Assembly (NCBI GenBank): GCA_006384855.1
Contig: VCJN01002140.1
Location: 36,738 to 100,737 of the forward strand
Direction: 5' to 3'
Origin: Tetraselmis striata
Lineage: Eukaryota > Chlorophyta > Chlorodendrophyceae > Chlorodendrales > Chlorodendraceae
Length of the DNA stretch: 64,000 bases
Shown: piece by piece, positions 1 to 11,040 of the stretch
Layout: every line of letters begins with the position of its first letter
Position numbering within the stretch: position 1 is the stretch's first letter
Position numbers and translations under genes: made by a program
Notes under the pieces: model-generated
The model's database searches: none
What the model was told of the DNA's origin: nothing
Seen by the model: the letters and a program-made list of their open reading frames with translations, nothing else

Positions 1-1005
1 CGCTTCCGGCACCTGATGATACTCATCCTTGGCGTCAACAGCCCCCCCCACCCTTGCCCGCCCTCCCAAGTACACAATACTGTGCAACATCCACCTGCTG
101 CCCCCCTAGCACACACCAACACGTCGTCGTGGTACCTCAGTATCAAAGTTTTTGGTATTGTTTGGTATTTTCCGACAGCGCTGGGCGCTTCCGGCACCTG
201 ATGATACTCATCCTTGGCGTCAACAGCCCCCCCCCCCCCCCTCCCTTGCCCGCACACAATAGTACACAATACTGCGCAACATCCACCTGCTGCCCCCCTA
301 GCACACACCAACACGTCGTCGTGGTGCCTCAGTATCAAAGTTTTTGGTATTGTTTGGTATTTTCCGACAGCGCTGGGCGCTTCCGGCACCTGATGATACT
401 CATCCTCGTTGTCAACAGCCCCCCCCCCCCCCCCCCCCTCACACCCCCCCCCCCCCCCCTCTCCTGCCCGCCCTCCCAAGTACACAATACTGCGCAACAT
501 CCACCTGCTGCCCCTGTAATACACACCAACATGTCCTGGTGCCTCAGTATCAAAGTTTTTGGTATTGTTTGGTATTTTCCGACAGCGCTGGGCGCTTCCG
601 GCACCTGATGATACTTATCCTTGGCGTCAACAGCCCTCCCCACCCTTGCCCGCCCTCCCAAGTACACAATACTGCGCAACATCCACCTGCTGCCTCCTTA
701 ACACACACCAACATGTCGTCCTGGTGCCTCAGTATCAAAGTTTTTGGTATTGTTTGGTATTTTCCGACAGCGCTGGGCGCTTCCGGCACCTGATGATACT
801 CATCCTTGGCGTCAACAGCCCCCCCCCCCCCCCCCCCCCTGCCCGCCCTCCCAAGTACACAATACTGCGCAACATCCACCTGCTGCCCCCCTAGCACACA
901 CCAACACGTCGTCCTGGTGCCTCAGTATCAAAGTTTTTGGTATTGTTTGGTATTTTCCGACAGCGCTGGGCGCTTCCGGCACCTGATGATACTCATCCTC
1001 CCCCT
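1..1005. repeat. Tandem repeat, 185-215 bp unit, five copies plus a partial
   Basis: Copies begin at about 1, 186, 378, 593, 778 and 971, each starting CGCTTCCGGCACCTGATGAT. Length differences come mainly from a poly-C stretch in each unit. The array lies on the 3' side of the last visible MCTS1 exon, before the expected terminal exon, so it is probably inside that gene's last intron. The long reading frames across it are repeat artefacts. Confidence 0.9.
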
Positions 1006-1191
1006 CCCCTCCTCCATAGGACCCCTCCTCCGTTTCCTGCTTCCAATCTGCCGCCATCTTCTCTGCTCTATCTGTAAGTGGAACATCAGCCTTTCCTCCT
1101 TGGGCCTAGCTCCCAGACCAAGCGGCCCAGATCGGGGCATGGGTGATGCTGATGTGTTGGGGTTAGGAAGGGGGAGAGGGGGAAGGGGCAC

Positions 1192-2153
1192 CTTGTTCAC
1201 CGACTTCATATCCGCAGTCGACATTTTGGTGATGCCGATTGCCATCGCGTGCTCCTTGCCCTCCGCATAGATGGCTGCCCAGGCAGGCACAGCAGGAGGG
1301 AAGCGTTTGGGCCAACAGAGGCTGGTGAGCACATACGTGGGAAGAGGCAGCTATCGATTACTCACCCACGGGGGTGTCCTCCTCCACCTCGTTGTGAATG
1401 GTGGCTCCCGGAGAGGTAAGGCCAGGGCACATGATGTTGGCGCCTGATAGCACAAACTTGATGGCACCCACGTCCGCGCGCAGCTTGGGCATCATGTCTG
1501 GCCACTGCAGCGGGGCCACGGCGGCTCAGCCCTTGGGTGCGATTGCCATGGATCTGGTCGGGAGAGAGCTGAGATGGTGGATAATGGGGCACCTGGTGCA
1601 GCAGCCGCAGCGTGGGGAACCAGTGGTCTCCGCGCTCACTAAAAAACAGCGGCACGCCCTTCACAACGGCCACCTGGATGTGGTGTTGGCTGGGCCGAAG
1701 TGGGAGAGGGTCGGCGGGAGAGGGGGTCGGTGGAGATCAGTCAAGTGAAGAATTAGAAAAGGGCCGTGGAGGCGACATGTTAACGCTGGTATGCATTATG
1801 ACAGGGCATGGCACACGCTTCCATCCCCATTTGAAAGCGCACTGGGGGGGCCTTAACCATTTTGCGATGATCATCGGCTCTTTTTTGGGAAGGATGACGT
1901 CGATGGCGCCCGACTCCTCAAGAATAGGATACGCCTCGCAGATTTTCGCTGTGTTGGTAGGGGTTTGCGAAACATGGGGGAGTTTAGAGGGGAGTAGGGG
2001 GTGGGGGGAATCACCGTCGGGCTGCGTTCGTCAGGTTGGTGTGGGCAACGTAAGGGAGCCGTGCGGGATACCCCGGATGCCGCGCTGAATCGACGACTTG
2101 ATCTTCGACATGCTGGAGACCGAGTCATCGCGAGAAAACTTGCGGAACAGCAT
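1192..2153 (-). CDS. MCTS1: MCTS1/MCT-1 homologue (PUA-domain translation re-initiation factor), 3'-partial
   Basis: Five exons join in phase: 2153-2072, 1948-1858, 1689-1593, 1504-1366 and 1274-1192. Together they give 164 codons of a family about 181 residues long. The start ATG has a GCCACCATG context. The N-terminus [12 protein letters not shown] matches the family start, exon 2 gives [13 protein letters not shown], exon 3 [20 protein letters not shown], exon 4 the PUA core [20 protein letters not shown], and exon 5 [19 protein letters not shown]. In other eukaryotes MCTS1 pairs with DENR on the 40S subunit to promote recycling and re-initiation. The residues look more plant-like than animal-like. 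The last expected exon (family ending HYLNDGLW) is not visible and probably lies beyond position 1. All introns seen are GT-AG. Confidence 0.92.
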
Positions 2154-3067
2154 GGTGGCCCGCCCCTCGCGTCGCCCCCGGCTGACGCTCAAACACAAAT
2201 GGGGACCGTCGGCTGTCAGCAGCGGCGCGGCGATGGTCGCTCGACTCGAGTCGGGCAATATACTTACGGCTCTCCACGCTGCGCCGCCCTGCCCTGCGGT
2301 AACGGAGGCGAGAGACAAAATTGACGTCTGTTGCAAGAGTCTCCGGAGGCGGCGGTTCGAGTGGGTGTGACGTGGGGCGGGCGTACGCTAACCGTGTGCT
2401 CTCTGCTGTGGTGGCGTCTACCGACCGTCTATACCGTCTGTCTACCGCCTGCTGCTGAGGGGCGCTGGCGGCGGCGCGGCATATCAAACCCTTGAACCGC
2501 ACTCGGGTTCAATAACCTTGTTTCAATAAGTCGGTATCCACATTAAAACTACTACGAGAGGAAATTGCAGATGAGAAAACCAATTATCGCGTAACTTTCA
2601 TGTGAATACCGGTGAATATGTGAATAACTCACAAATCGTCCCCCGTCTGAGCCTGCCACGCCCCCGGCCACCGCCGCACCCCCCCCCCCCCCCCCCCCCC
2701 CCCCCACCCCACCTGGGCTGCTGGCCGCCTGCTGTTGGCGTCATTCTCGACAGGCACTTGCCTCGTCGTCCGGGGCGGATGCTCAAGGCAGTAGCTGGAG
2801 ATTCGCCCTGACAGGTACCCTGGACCGTCTTTCCTATCGGCCAACTTGCGCGAAACTGTCGTTATTGCTTCCGTGTCCCACTGCGGCTAATTGCCGTCGT
2901 AGGGTCTTCCTCAGCAGCCGCGCTCGACCGCTCCGTCAAGGCTTAACGAGGGGAAGAGGGTTCGAAATTCGAAGCGTGCTGAAGGCGGGGAAAGGGGCGG
3001 CCGGCCTGCTAAGCCGCTGGGACCTAGAGCGGGAGACCGTCGAGCAGACGAGGGGGAGCTCGTTGGC
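2154..3067. other. Divergent intergenic region between MCTS1 and the small gene, possible shared promoter
   Basis: Holds the 5' sides of two divergent genes and a poly-C tract at about 2680-2705. No TATA box or conserved element can be assigned with confidence, and I see no coding exon. Confidence 0.4.
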
Positions 3068-3780
3068 ATGGGCCGTGTCGGCAACCTACGGCGCCGGAAG
3101 GCCCCAGCACGCAGCGGGGGCGGCGACGGCGAGGCAGAGGGTGACTGCAGCGGCAGCGGCGGGGCGGGGATCGGAACCAGCTACGGACACCACGGGCATG
3201 GCCACCACGATTTCCCGCTGCATGGTGACGATACGAAGGGGATCTCTCAGGTAGAAGAGGTGGAAGACGACGACGACGACGATGCAGAGGTGCGCTGTGC
3301 GAAGCAAAATGGCCAGGCTATCTGGGCGGGTATCAGTGCACAGCTCGCCCCCCTCCCATATCGCAGTTTCGACATCTGAAGGGCTCTGCTTGCGCTTCTG
3401 CCCCCCTTGAATCTCCCGCTCCTTTCGCGTTGGGTGGCCGCATCGTCAGGCGGACATCTTCGGCGGCATTGGGCAGTACTTCTCTTGGACGTTTTCTATC
3501 GTATCCGGGCTGTGCGGCGTCGCAGTTCTTTGCAACCTGCCAGCGGTAAGCACACACCCCCCCCCCCCCCCCGCCCCCCCCCCCCCCCTCCTCCCCCCAC
3601 AACCGACCTTTTGAGCAACGCTCACCCTGCACCGGTTGCACCGGTTACCACGAGGCTGCAAGCTGGGCGACTCTAATCGGATGTGCTGCCCTGCCCGCAT
3701 GCCAGGTGGCGGCCCTGCTGGATGGCCTGCCCGTGCAGCTGAAGGTGGGCGACACCGTGTGGTTCGAGTTTAATGCCTAG
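3068..3780 (+). CDS. Unrecognised small protein, three-exon model (about 117 aa)
   Basis: Proposed exons are 3068-3250, 3450-3545 and 3706-3780, all phase 0, with donors CAG|GTAGAA and GCG|GTAAGC and acceptors GTCAG|GC and GCCAG|GT. The N-terminal ~60 residues are rich in Gly, Arg and His (GHHGHGHHD). A hydrophobic stretch follows (SIVSGLCGVAVL), then LKVGDTVWFEFNA and a TAG stop. The layout suggests a small membrane-associated or targeted protein, but I recognise no family. The gene is divergent from MCTS1. The intron between exons 2 and 3 holds a poly-C tract (about 3557-3590). The first exon is the least certain, since two other frames are open there. Confidence 0.42.
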
Positions 3781-4063
3781 CTAGTAACCCCTGACACGAC
3801 ACGCTAGTATCACTTCGTGCTGGTCCCCCCCCGCGCCGGCCCGGGCCGAGGACAAAATTCAGCCGGGGCACAGACTGGCAATGCAGAAGGCATGCTGCAA
3901 TTGGCGCTGCCACTACTGAGGCACTTAAGCGAATATCATGCCCATCTTAATCTTATTACTACCCAGACATGGGGAGACCGAGCTCGAGACCATGCGGTCG
4001 CCCTCTCCATGAAATGGAGTGCTGCTCGCTCGCCTTGCCGCCCTATTTGTCTTCCTAAGCCAC
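3781..4063. other. Convergent intergenic stretch
   Basis: Lies between the stop of the small plus-strand gene and the stop of the galacturonokinase on the minus strand. No feature can be identified, and no clear polyadenylation signal. Confidence 0.4.
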
Positions 4064-7000
4064 TCAGGGCGCCGGCAGGCCTGCGTCCAGCACGCCGGCG
4101 GCGTCTCCTGTGTCACACAAACAGGCACGGCTCGACGCTGCCAGCGCTGGCCACTGCCCCCGGTACGCCGCCATGGCCGCGGTAACGGCCGCCTCCGCCT
4201 CTTCCGGCGCCACGAGCGCCACACATGCGCCACGCGTACCTGCGCCGCTGAAGCGCACGCCGTACACGCCGGGCTGCTGGCTCAGGATGCGCTGCAGGTC
4301 GACCATGGGCTCGCTGCCCACCTGCAGCAGCAGGAGAACCAGGCGCGGGCATGTGTTGGATTACTCTCGACAGCTGGTCCCAATTATAGCGTCTCGATTT
4401 TGCTCCCCCACCGAGCTGACTGTTTGAAAATGAATAAAGGGTTTAGGTTTACGGCACGACTGGAGCACTAGGCATAGCCAAGTGTCTATAGCCAAGTGGT
4501 TTTGCTCTGGGCGGCACACAGGCTGTGCGGAGAGGGAACACGGCCACTGTTGGTGACATCGGGTTCTGGTAGGGTATAACCCAGGCCACATCCTTGTAAG
4601 CTTTTATCCTCTTAACTTTACTTAACAGAAAGTACAGCCGTTGAATATCCTTCGACTGCATTGCCATGGGACTCAATTTGCACAACCAGTGGGGTACACC
4701 AATGCCGTTCAGTATTCTGAAGTGCCTGCTACTTGAAGGTTCCTCCCTGTCTTTCTGAGTTCCCTTCCATTGCTATTTCTGGTCGAAATTCTGAAATATA
4801 ATGCTAGGAACTTGCCTGGTAGTTGCTGACGGACGACTGCCCACTTTCCGACATGAGGCGCCCAAATGCATGCAGGCCGCCCTCCGCCCATACTCGCTTG
4901 CCTTTTGCCATGCGCTCCTGTTCGCCAAAGTAGTGCGCGGCTCGGTGGGCAGATATCTCATCTGGTGCCAGGCGTGGAGAGGGGGCGGTGGTCAGTTTGG
5001 GGGGGGGGGGGGGGGGGGGGACGGAGGGACGTGAATTTGGGGAGTCTGAGGGCCAGGGGGGAGCGAGGCAGTGGTGGAATGGCAAACTAACCCAAGTCAG
5101 CCGCATGCGCCTTGTACTCCGCCGGCGTGATGTCACGCAGCACCATGGCACCATCAGCTGGTCTCCCTGCGGCCTCCGCCAGCATCTGCGCGGCACGGCG
5201 GCATTCCTCCACTCGGCCTGGTAGACCGGCACACCCCAAAAGAGCACCAGCGTTGGATTAAGTGTTGGCGGGCGCGGGCCAGCATGTGGGCTAGCCTTGG
5301 TGCATCCTCCACCCCCCCCCCCCCCCTCCCCTGCCTCCAGCCACCAGACTCATTTGCCATTTCTACTATCCCGATGACTCCCCATGACTCAGCGTCCTAC
5401 AAAGAGTCTACATTGGCAACTTACTCCCTTGCTTGGGTGAATCGCACCTGCCTGTGAGTAGACGGATGCGCTGCTACTACCACTATCCCTGCTAAAGGTC
5501 GCACACTCCCCTGGCGCTACTCTCCTGCGCTCTACCAAATAGCAACACTGTGTCCAGCACAGCTGTAGACGGCCGCGCTGCCCGGCTAGAACTGAGCATA
5601 AATAAGCAGAGATGGAATGCTCCTACATGCCACAATCGCAGGCATTCATTGAGTGCATTTCAGCCCTCACTGACCGTTCTCTTTTTATGTATGGACACTA
5701 TGGCCGAGCTGGCATGCACGAGGCCATGCGGTGGTAAAGAAGTGCACTATTCGGGGAAAGGGGGGGGGGGGGGAAGGGGGCAGAGGCCGAGTACCATTGT
5801 AGCCGGACGAGGCAGTCAGCGCGGCAGTGAGCCCAGAGAATGCGAGCAGCACCTTGAAGCCTCCAGGAGGCGCCAATGGCATGGGCATGTGTTGGTGCGT
5901 GCTGGCCGCACAGTCGATAACTGTCAAGTGGTTGGCGCGGCTCAGAAGAATAGCGGATTGGTCTAGCACGCCGTTTCTCAGGCCCAGATACCCATTCTCG
6001 ATGAGCCTGCAGCAGTTTCACAACTTCATTTGCTAAGCAGCAGTAGGGAACAGCTGGAGGAGGTCTTTCGGTGCTGGGTGAGTGTGGCAATTGGGCAATC
6101 TGCACGCCTGTCCAACTCCACGTTTTCCTCTGGAGTCACGTTAAGTCCGTTGGCGTCCTCCAATGCCAGGAGGCAAGCCACGCCCACCGCCGCAGAGGAG
6201 CTGACGCCCGACTCATGCAGTCCGGCTGGTGCTGTAATGTGGCCTACCAGTCCCCGGTGAAGCCTGCGAGGGACAGCAGCCCCTGTTGCTCTTGCTGTTT
6301 GCATAGGTAATTTATAGGTGCGTACGGGGTGGGAGGGGGGGTGGGGGGGGGGGGGGGGGGGGGGGGGGGGGTGGACGCCATGCGTACCTATACCCTTTCT
6401 GCTGCAGCGCCAGGGCGGCGCCACACACATAAACCCCCCAGCCATGCTCCCCGCCAGCCTCGTTGCGGGGCGGCACTGCGCTCAGGTCAAATTCCACCAG
6501 CCCGGCAAAAGTGGCAGACGTCATGCTCACCGCCGTGCCTGTTGAGGGCAAAAATACCAGACTGACGCCAAAATCCAGCGCCATCGCACTGACAATTCCC
6601 CCCTGTATGCGGACCAGGGGAAGCACCGCAATTTATTTCCTATCAGTCCAAGCACAGTCACTCAGCACTACTCTACAAAACTGTTGGAACTGTGCATGTA
6701 GCAGAGAGTGAATGGGTGTGCAGCTGACACAGCACATCTGTGTTTGCTTGGACGGGCTGCTCGTGAAGGTGAATGCGCGGGTAAGCTGCGGCGCGATGGT
6801 ATTTCATAGCTTTGATGGCGCATCGGAGCAGCACCCCCCCCCCTCCCCCCTTCCCCGGGGAGAAAGGGCGTGGGGAAATAGAACGATCTAACAGGGAGCT
6901 AATTGTTACAACGAGTTGCCACAAGTTATACTCGCACGCGCCCTGGCGCGTTCGCCAGTCATGAGCGCATGCGCCACCAACGGGGGCTGACTGCAGTCTC

Positions 7001-7576
7001 CCGTACTTAATAACGCATCTGTGCGAAGAGGGAGCCATTTTCTAACCAAATGTGTTGATATGCTGCACGATTCCGCCCCTAAAACCCCTTCCCTCCTACA
7101 CTGCTTGTCGGCAAAGACAGACCCTATTCGTTGCCAATCATCGTAGGATCCGCAGCCACGTCCGCAAAATAATACCCCCCCCCCCCCCCCCCCAAACACC
7201 TGGACCCCCCAAGGAAGGCAGGAGGACAGCTACATGAACGTTTTTCTGGGGGCTTTCATATGCGTCTATTTCTCCACCCTTCTAACTGGTTGGTGATCCT
7301 GGGGTCAGAGCCGGAGCCCCGAGGGTGCCTCGCAAACCAGGTCGAGTCATATCGACTGCAGTGAGCTATATCGACCAAGAAAGATCCCCAGGCGCAAACC
7401 TGGTGATCGACGTGTGCACCCAACGGGCAAACTCGGAAGGGCGCGCGCGCAACGCGGCAGCGCCCCTCCGCGACTCCCGCACGGCACGACACCTCCTGCG
7501 CCACCATATCCTGCTCTTGTGCTGTGGGCCAACGTTGCCACAATCCCGGGGAAAATGCCGCACTGAGTTCCGCCAT
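4064..7576 (-). CDS. GALAK: Galacturonokinase (GHMP kinase family), seven exons, complete
   Basis: Exons 7576-7400, 6602-6388, 6263-6108, 6006-5795, 5217-5092, 4961-4816 and 4321-4064 sum to 1290 nt, or 429 residues plus TGA, matching the plant enzyme's length (about 424). The family phosphorylates D-galacturonic acid at C1, in the salvage of pectin-derived sugar toward UDP-galacturonate. Seen in order: sugar-site motif VCPLGAHVDHQGG; GHMP ATP loop SGVSSSAAVGVA; ENGYLGLRNGVLDQSAILLS; LLAFSGLTAALT; GQSSVSNYQVGSEPM; and C-terminal motif GVYGVRFSGAGTRGACVAL. Two introns (6107-6007 and 4815-4322) use GC-AG boundaries. Several introns carry poly-G/poly-C tracts (about 4999-5020, 5760, 6330-6371). 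The start is the first ATG in frame; there is no obvious transit peptide. Galactokinase or arabinokinase are the alternatives, but the overall match favours galacturonokinase. Confidence 0.92.
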
Positions 7577-7740
7577 TTGAGTGAACTACGGGAGAGTCGA
7601 CAGGGCCAGGAACGGCCAGGAACGGGCGAGTGCTCGGTGCTCTTTGTAGCGCGTGCTAAGCGTAGTAGGTCGTCGGTCCGCCACCACGATTCATCGTAGT
7701 CAGTCTCATCCGCGATGAAGTGGATGGACGATGCTCCTAC
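7577..7740. other. 5' flank of the galacturonokinase gene
   Basis: Short region between the kinase start codon and the palindromic element. Presumably 5' UTR and promoter; no specific site recognised. Confidence 0.35.
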
Positions 7741-7849
7741 TACACTCCTCCACATAAGTCCGGGTGTTGCATTTTCGATCGCAACGCGCATGCGTGGCGG
7801 GCGAGGATGACGCCGGCTGCATGTGCATACATGCTAAGTACAGTGGGAC
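7741..7849 (-). repeat. Inverted copy of the palindrome's central spacer (~109 bp)
   Basis: Begins TACACTCCTCCACATAAGTC. Its reverse complement aligns along its length with the spacer at 9089-9192 (shared blocks GATCGAAAATGCAA and GCATGTATGCACATGCAG). It abuts the left end of the long palindrome, so the left arm is bracketed by this unit in opposite orientations. Its first bases also resemble the palindrome's own terminus (TACACCCCTGCACATAAGT). Confidence 0.75.
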
Positions 7850-10435
7850 TACACCCCTGCACATAAGTTTGGGGTCCCTTTTCGGCAGTCTCAAGACTTC
7901 AGAAGTCTAGGGTACCTGAACGTAGGGTGTATGAGATGAAACCCTGGAATCTCAGAGGGTTTTATAAAACCTGCATGATGAGGGGCTGAAACCGAAGCTT
8001 AAAGACCTTTATGACTAGGGAATCACGCTGCACTTGGTGCGTGGATGGGCGTCGCGTGCAACTGCACCAAAACCGGGGTCGGTATCACGCACATGCCGAC
8101 GCGCGTGAATAGACAACCAAACGGCGGGATGGCCATGAACGCGTGAGGAAACACATTGGCGAGGGGCTCGGGTGCATTTGGTTGGGGTGCAGCCGTGTGG
8201 GCGGCGGCCAGTACATGTTGCGTTGCAATACTGGCATGGCATCAGTGTCGGCCACGCGCAGCAACACCCCATTGACTTTAAAACGCTATAACTTCTCAGA
8301 GTTTGCTCAGAAAAACTTTCTAAAAATACCACGCAATTCCTCGTTCAAATCTGCGTCGAAAACAATCTTCCAAAATCAAGTTTTTTGGGTCCCCGGGAAA
8401 AAATCCCCAAAGATGATCATCCAAGTTGCCCCTCACTGCCTCATGTGCCCACCCATATCGGGCTCGTGGCTTTGCGCCAAGTGCGTGTCGAAGCCCCATA
8501 CTCAGTTGCGCGAGAGAGTTATGTATGTGGATGACCACGGACCACCAACACATGGCATGTGCCACCTCCTAGCGATACACACATCTACCAGCCAAAATGC
8601 CATTTTCCACATCATTTTTCAAGGAATTTCATGTTAATCAAAATCCACGCCCCTACCGCGCCACCCCGCCCACGAAACGGTGCAACTGGCATTCCACCAC
8701 GCGCCCCCATAGTAGAGCATTGCCCTACACCAAGGGGGCCATCGAGCGCCTCTCCTACGTGCGGTCGCCACAGAAACATCAGCATTTTCACCCCAAAACT
8801 GCTCCCCACAGTGGCCAACTTGTCGTTGGGGTGTCACGTCGTGCCTATAGCGACATGCTTTCAGTGGCCTACACGCACGGTGTGTGCAACTTATGCCAAG
8901 GGCCGTATCCACCGAGTTTGGTGCGACGAGTGCCGCAATTTCCATAGGTTTGGACGGTTGGCGCAACCCACAACTTTCTGGCGCCAACGCATCATGCACT
9001 GATTTCGCGTTTTTGAAAGGGCGCCCACAAATGGTCGTGTTGTCGCGCGGGTGGGTATAAAGCGCACAATAGGCGTTCGCCCGAACTATTCCCACTGTAT
9101 TTAGCATGTATGCACATGCAGCCGGCGTTATCCTCGCCCATGCATGCGCTTTGCGATCGAAAATGCAAAACCCGGACTTATGTGGAGGGGTGTAGTTCGG
9201 GCGAACGCCCATTGTGCGCTTTATACCCACCCGCGCGACAACACGACCATTTGTGGGCGCCCTTTCAAAAACGCGAAATCAGTGCATGATGCGTTGGCGC
9301 CAGAAAATTGTGGGTTGCGCCAACCGTCCAAACCTATGGAAATAGCGGCACTCGTCGCACCAAACTCGGTGAATACGGCCCTTGGCATAAGTTGCACACA
9401 CCGTGCGTGTAGGCCACTGAAAGCATGTCGCTATAGGCACGACGTGACACCCCAACGACAAGTGGGCCACTGTAGGGAGCAATTTTGGGGTTAAAATGCT
9501 GCTGTTTCTGCGGCGAACGCACGTAGGAGAGGCGCTCGATGGCCCCCTTGGCGTATGGCGATGCTCTATTATGGGGGCGCGTGGTGGAATGCCAGTTGCA
9601 CCGTTTCGTGGGCGGGGTGGCGCGGTAGGGGCGTGGACTTTAATTAATATGAAATTCCTTGAAAAATGTTGTGGAAAATGGCATTTTGGCGGGTAGATGT
9701 GTGTATCGCTAGGAGGCGGCACATGCCATGTGTTGGTGGTCCGTGGTCATCCACATACATAACGCTCTCGCACAGCCGAGTATGGGGCTTAGACACGCAC
9801 TTGGCGCAAAGCCACGCGCCCGACATGGGTGGGCACATGAGGCAGTGAGGGGCAACTTGGATGATCATCTTTGGGGATTTTGTCCCGGGGCCCCAAAAAC
9901 TCGTTTTTTGATTTTGAAACATTGGTTTCAACGCAGATTTGAAAGAGCAATTGCGTGGTATTTTTAGAAAGTTTTTCTGAGCAAACTCTGAGAAGTTATA
10001 GCGTTTTAAAGCGAAGGGGGTGTTGCTGAGCGTGGCCCACACTGATGCCATGCCAGTATCGCAACGCGACATGTACTAGCCGCCCCCCACACGGCTGCAC
10101 CCCAACCAAATGCACCCGAGCCCCTCGCCAATGTGTTTCCTCACGCGTTCATGGCCATCCCGCCGTTTGGGCGTCTATTCACGCGCGTCGGCGTGTGCGT
10201 GATACCGACCATGGTTTTGGTGCAGTTGCATGCGACGCCCATCCACGCACCAAGTGCAGCGTGACACCCTAGTCAAAGGCCTTTAAGCTTCGGTTTGAGC
10301 AACTGGTCATGCAGGTTTTATAAAACCCTCTGAGATTCCAGGGTTTCATCTCATACACCCTACGTTCAGGTACCCTAGCCTTCTGAAGTCTTGAGACTGC
10401 CGAAAAGGGACCCCAAACTTATGTGCAGGGGTGTA
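7850..10435. mobile_element. 2.6-kb imperfect palindrome (foldback-type element), arms ~1.24 kb
   Basis: The left arm (7850-9088) and right arm (9193-10435) are reverse complements with scattered substitutions and small indels. For example TACACCCCTGCACATAAGTT at 7850 faces its complement ending at 10435, and GGCGTTCGCCCGAACTA at the inner left faces TAGTTCGGGCGAACGCC at 9193. The spacer is 104 bp. No transposase frame is convincing; long frames inside differ between arms. Arm divergence argues against an assembly artefact. Such foldback elements are usually moved by a transposase encoded elsewhere. No clear target duplication was found. Confidence 0.85.
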
Positions 10436-11040
10436 CCTCCAGGAGCGCCTGCCAGGCAGGTAGTTTTTTTTCCCGCCCCCGGGACAGGACTGGCAGGTAG
10501 TGCTAGATTTATTCTGTAAATGTCGAGTGAGCACCTACTCGCCGTTCTTTTAAATTTTAAATAATAATCGCAAAATTGAAGGACCCCGACGAGCTTTTCC
10601 ATGGGTTAGTTAGTAAAATTTTTATTACATGGATTAGTTATATAGTGGTGCTGTGTAGCGACTATCCTTATCCCCGCCGCACGGGAATGAGGCACGCATC
10701 AAATAAGCGGGTATCAAGCGGAGAATCCGGGGCACTTCAAAATGGTGCTAGCTAGTTATTTCATTAGCTGAATTGCTACCCTTGACAGTGCTCAACTCTA
10801 GCGATGCAGGGTACACTCTATGTATATATGGTGGATGCTACTCGTCGTATCTCCCGTCCATATGGGACAAATTGATTTGTACCGGCGAACCTGCATGCAC
10901 GAACCCATCCGCCCGGGCGACGAACAATTCGCGCAACTCATCAGGCGGTCTCTAGACGCGTGTTTTCCCTATAGTACCCACCAACAACAACTCGGGCGGT
11001 CTTAGTCTCATTCATTGTATCATGATGTTTATTTGGGTGT
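10436..11040. other. Non-coding stretch with a short dispersed motif
   Basis: No gene seen. At about 10468-10497 lies CCGCCCCCGGGACAGGACTGGCA, closely related to a motif at about 54510-54535. Otherwise AT-richer sequence without visible structure. Confidence 0.4.

Noticed and set aside
2865-3254. Arg/Ala-rich 129-codon frame on the plus strand
   Set aside because: Overlaps the better-supported exon 1 model in another frame and has no continuation into the later exons.
8143-8637. 164-codon frame in the palindrome's left arm
   Set aside because: The matching frame in the other arm is broken and no family motif is visible.
7850-10435. Sequencing hairpin (chimeric read) artefact
   Set aside because: The arms differ by many substitutions and small indels and have distinct flanks.
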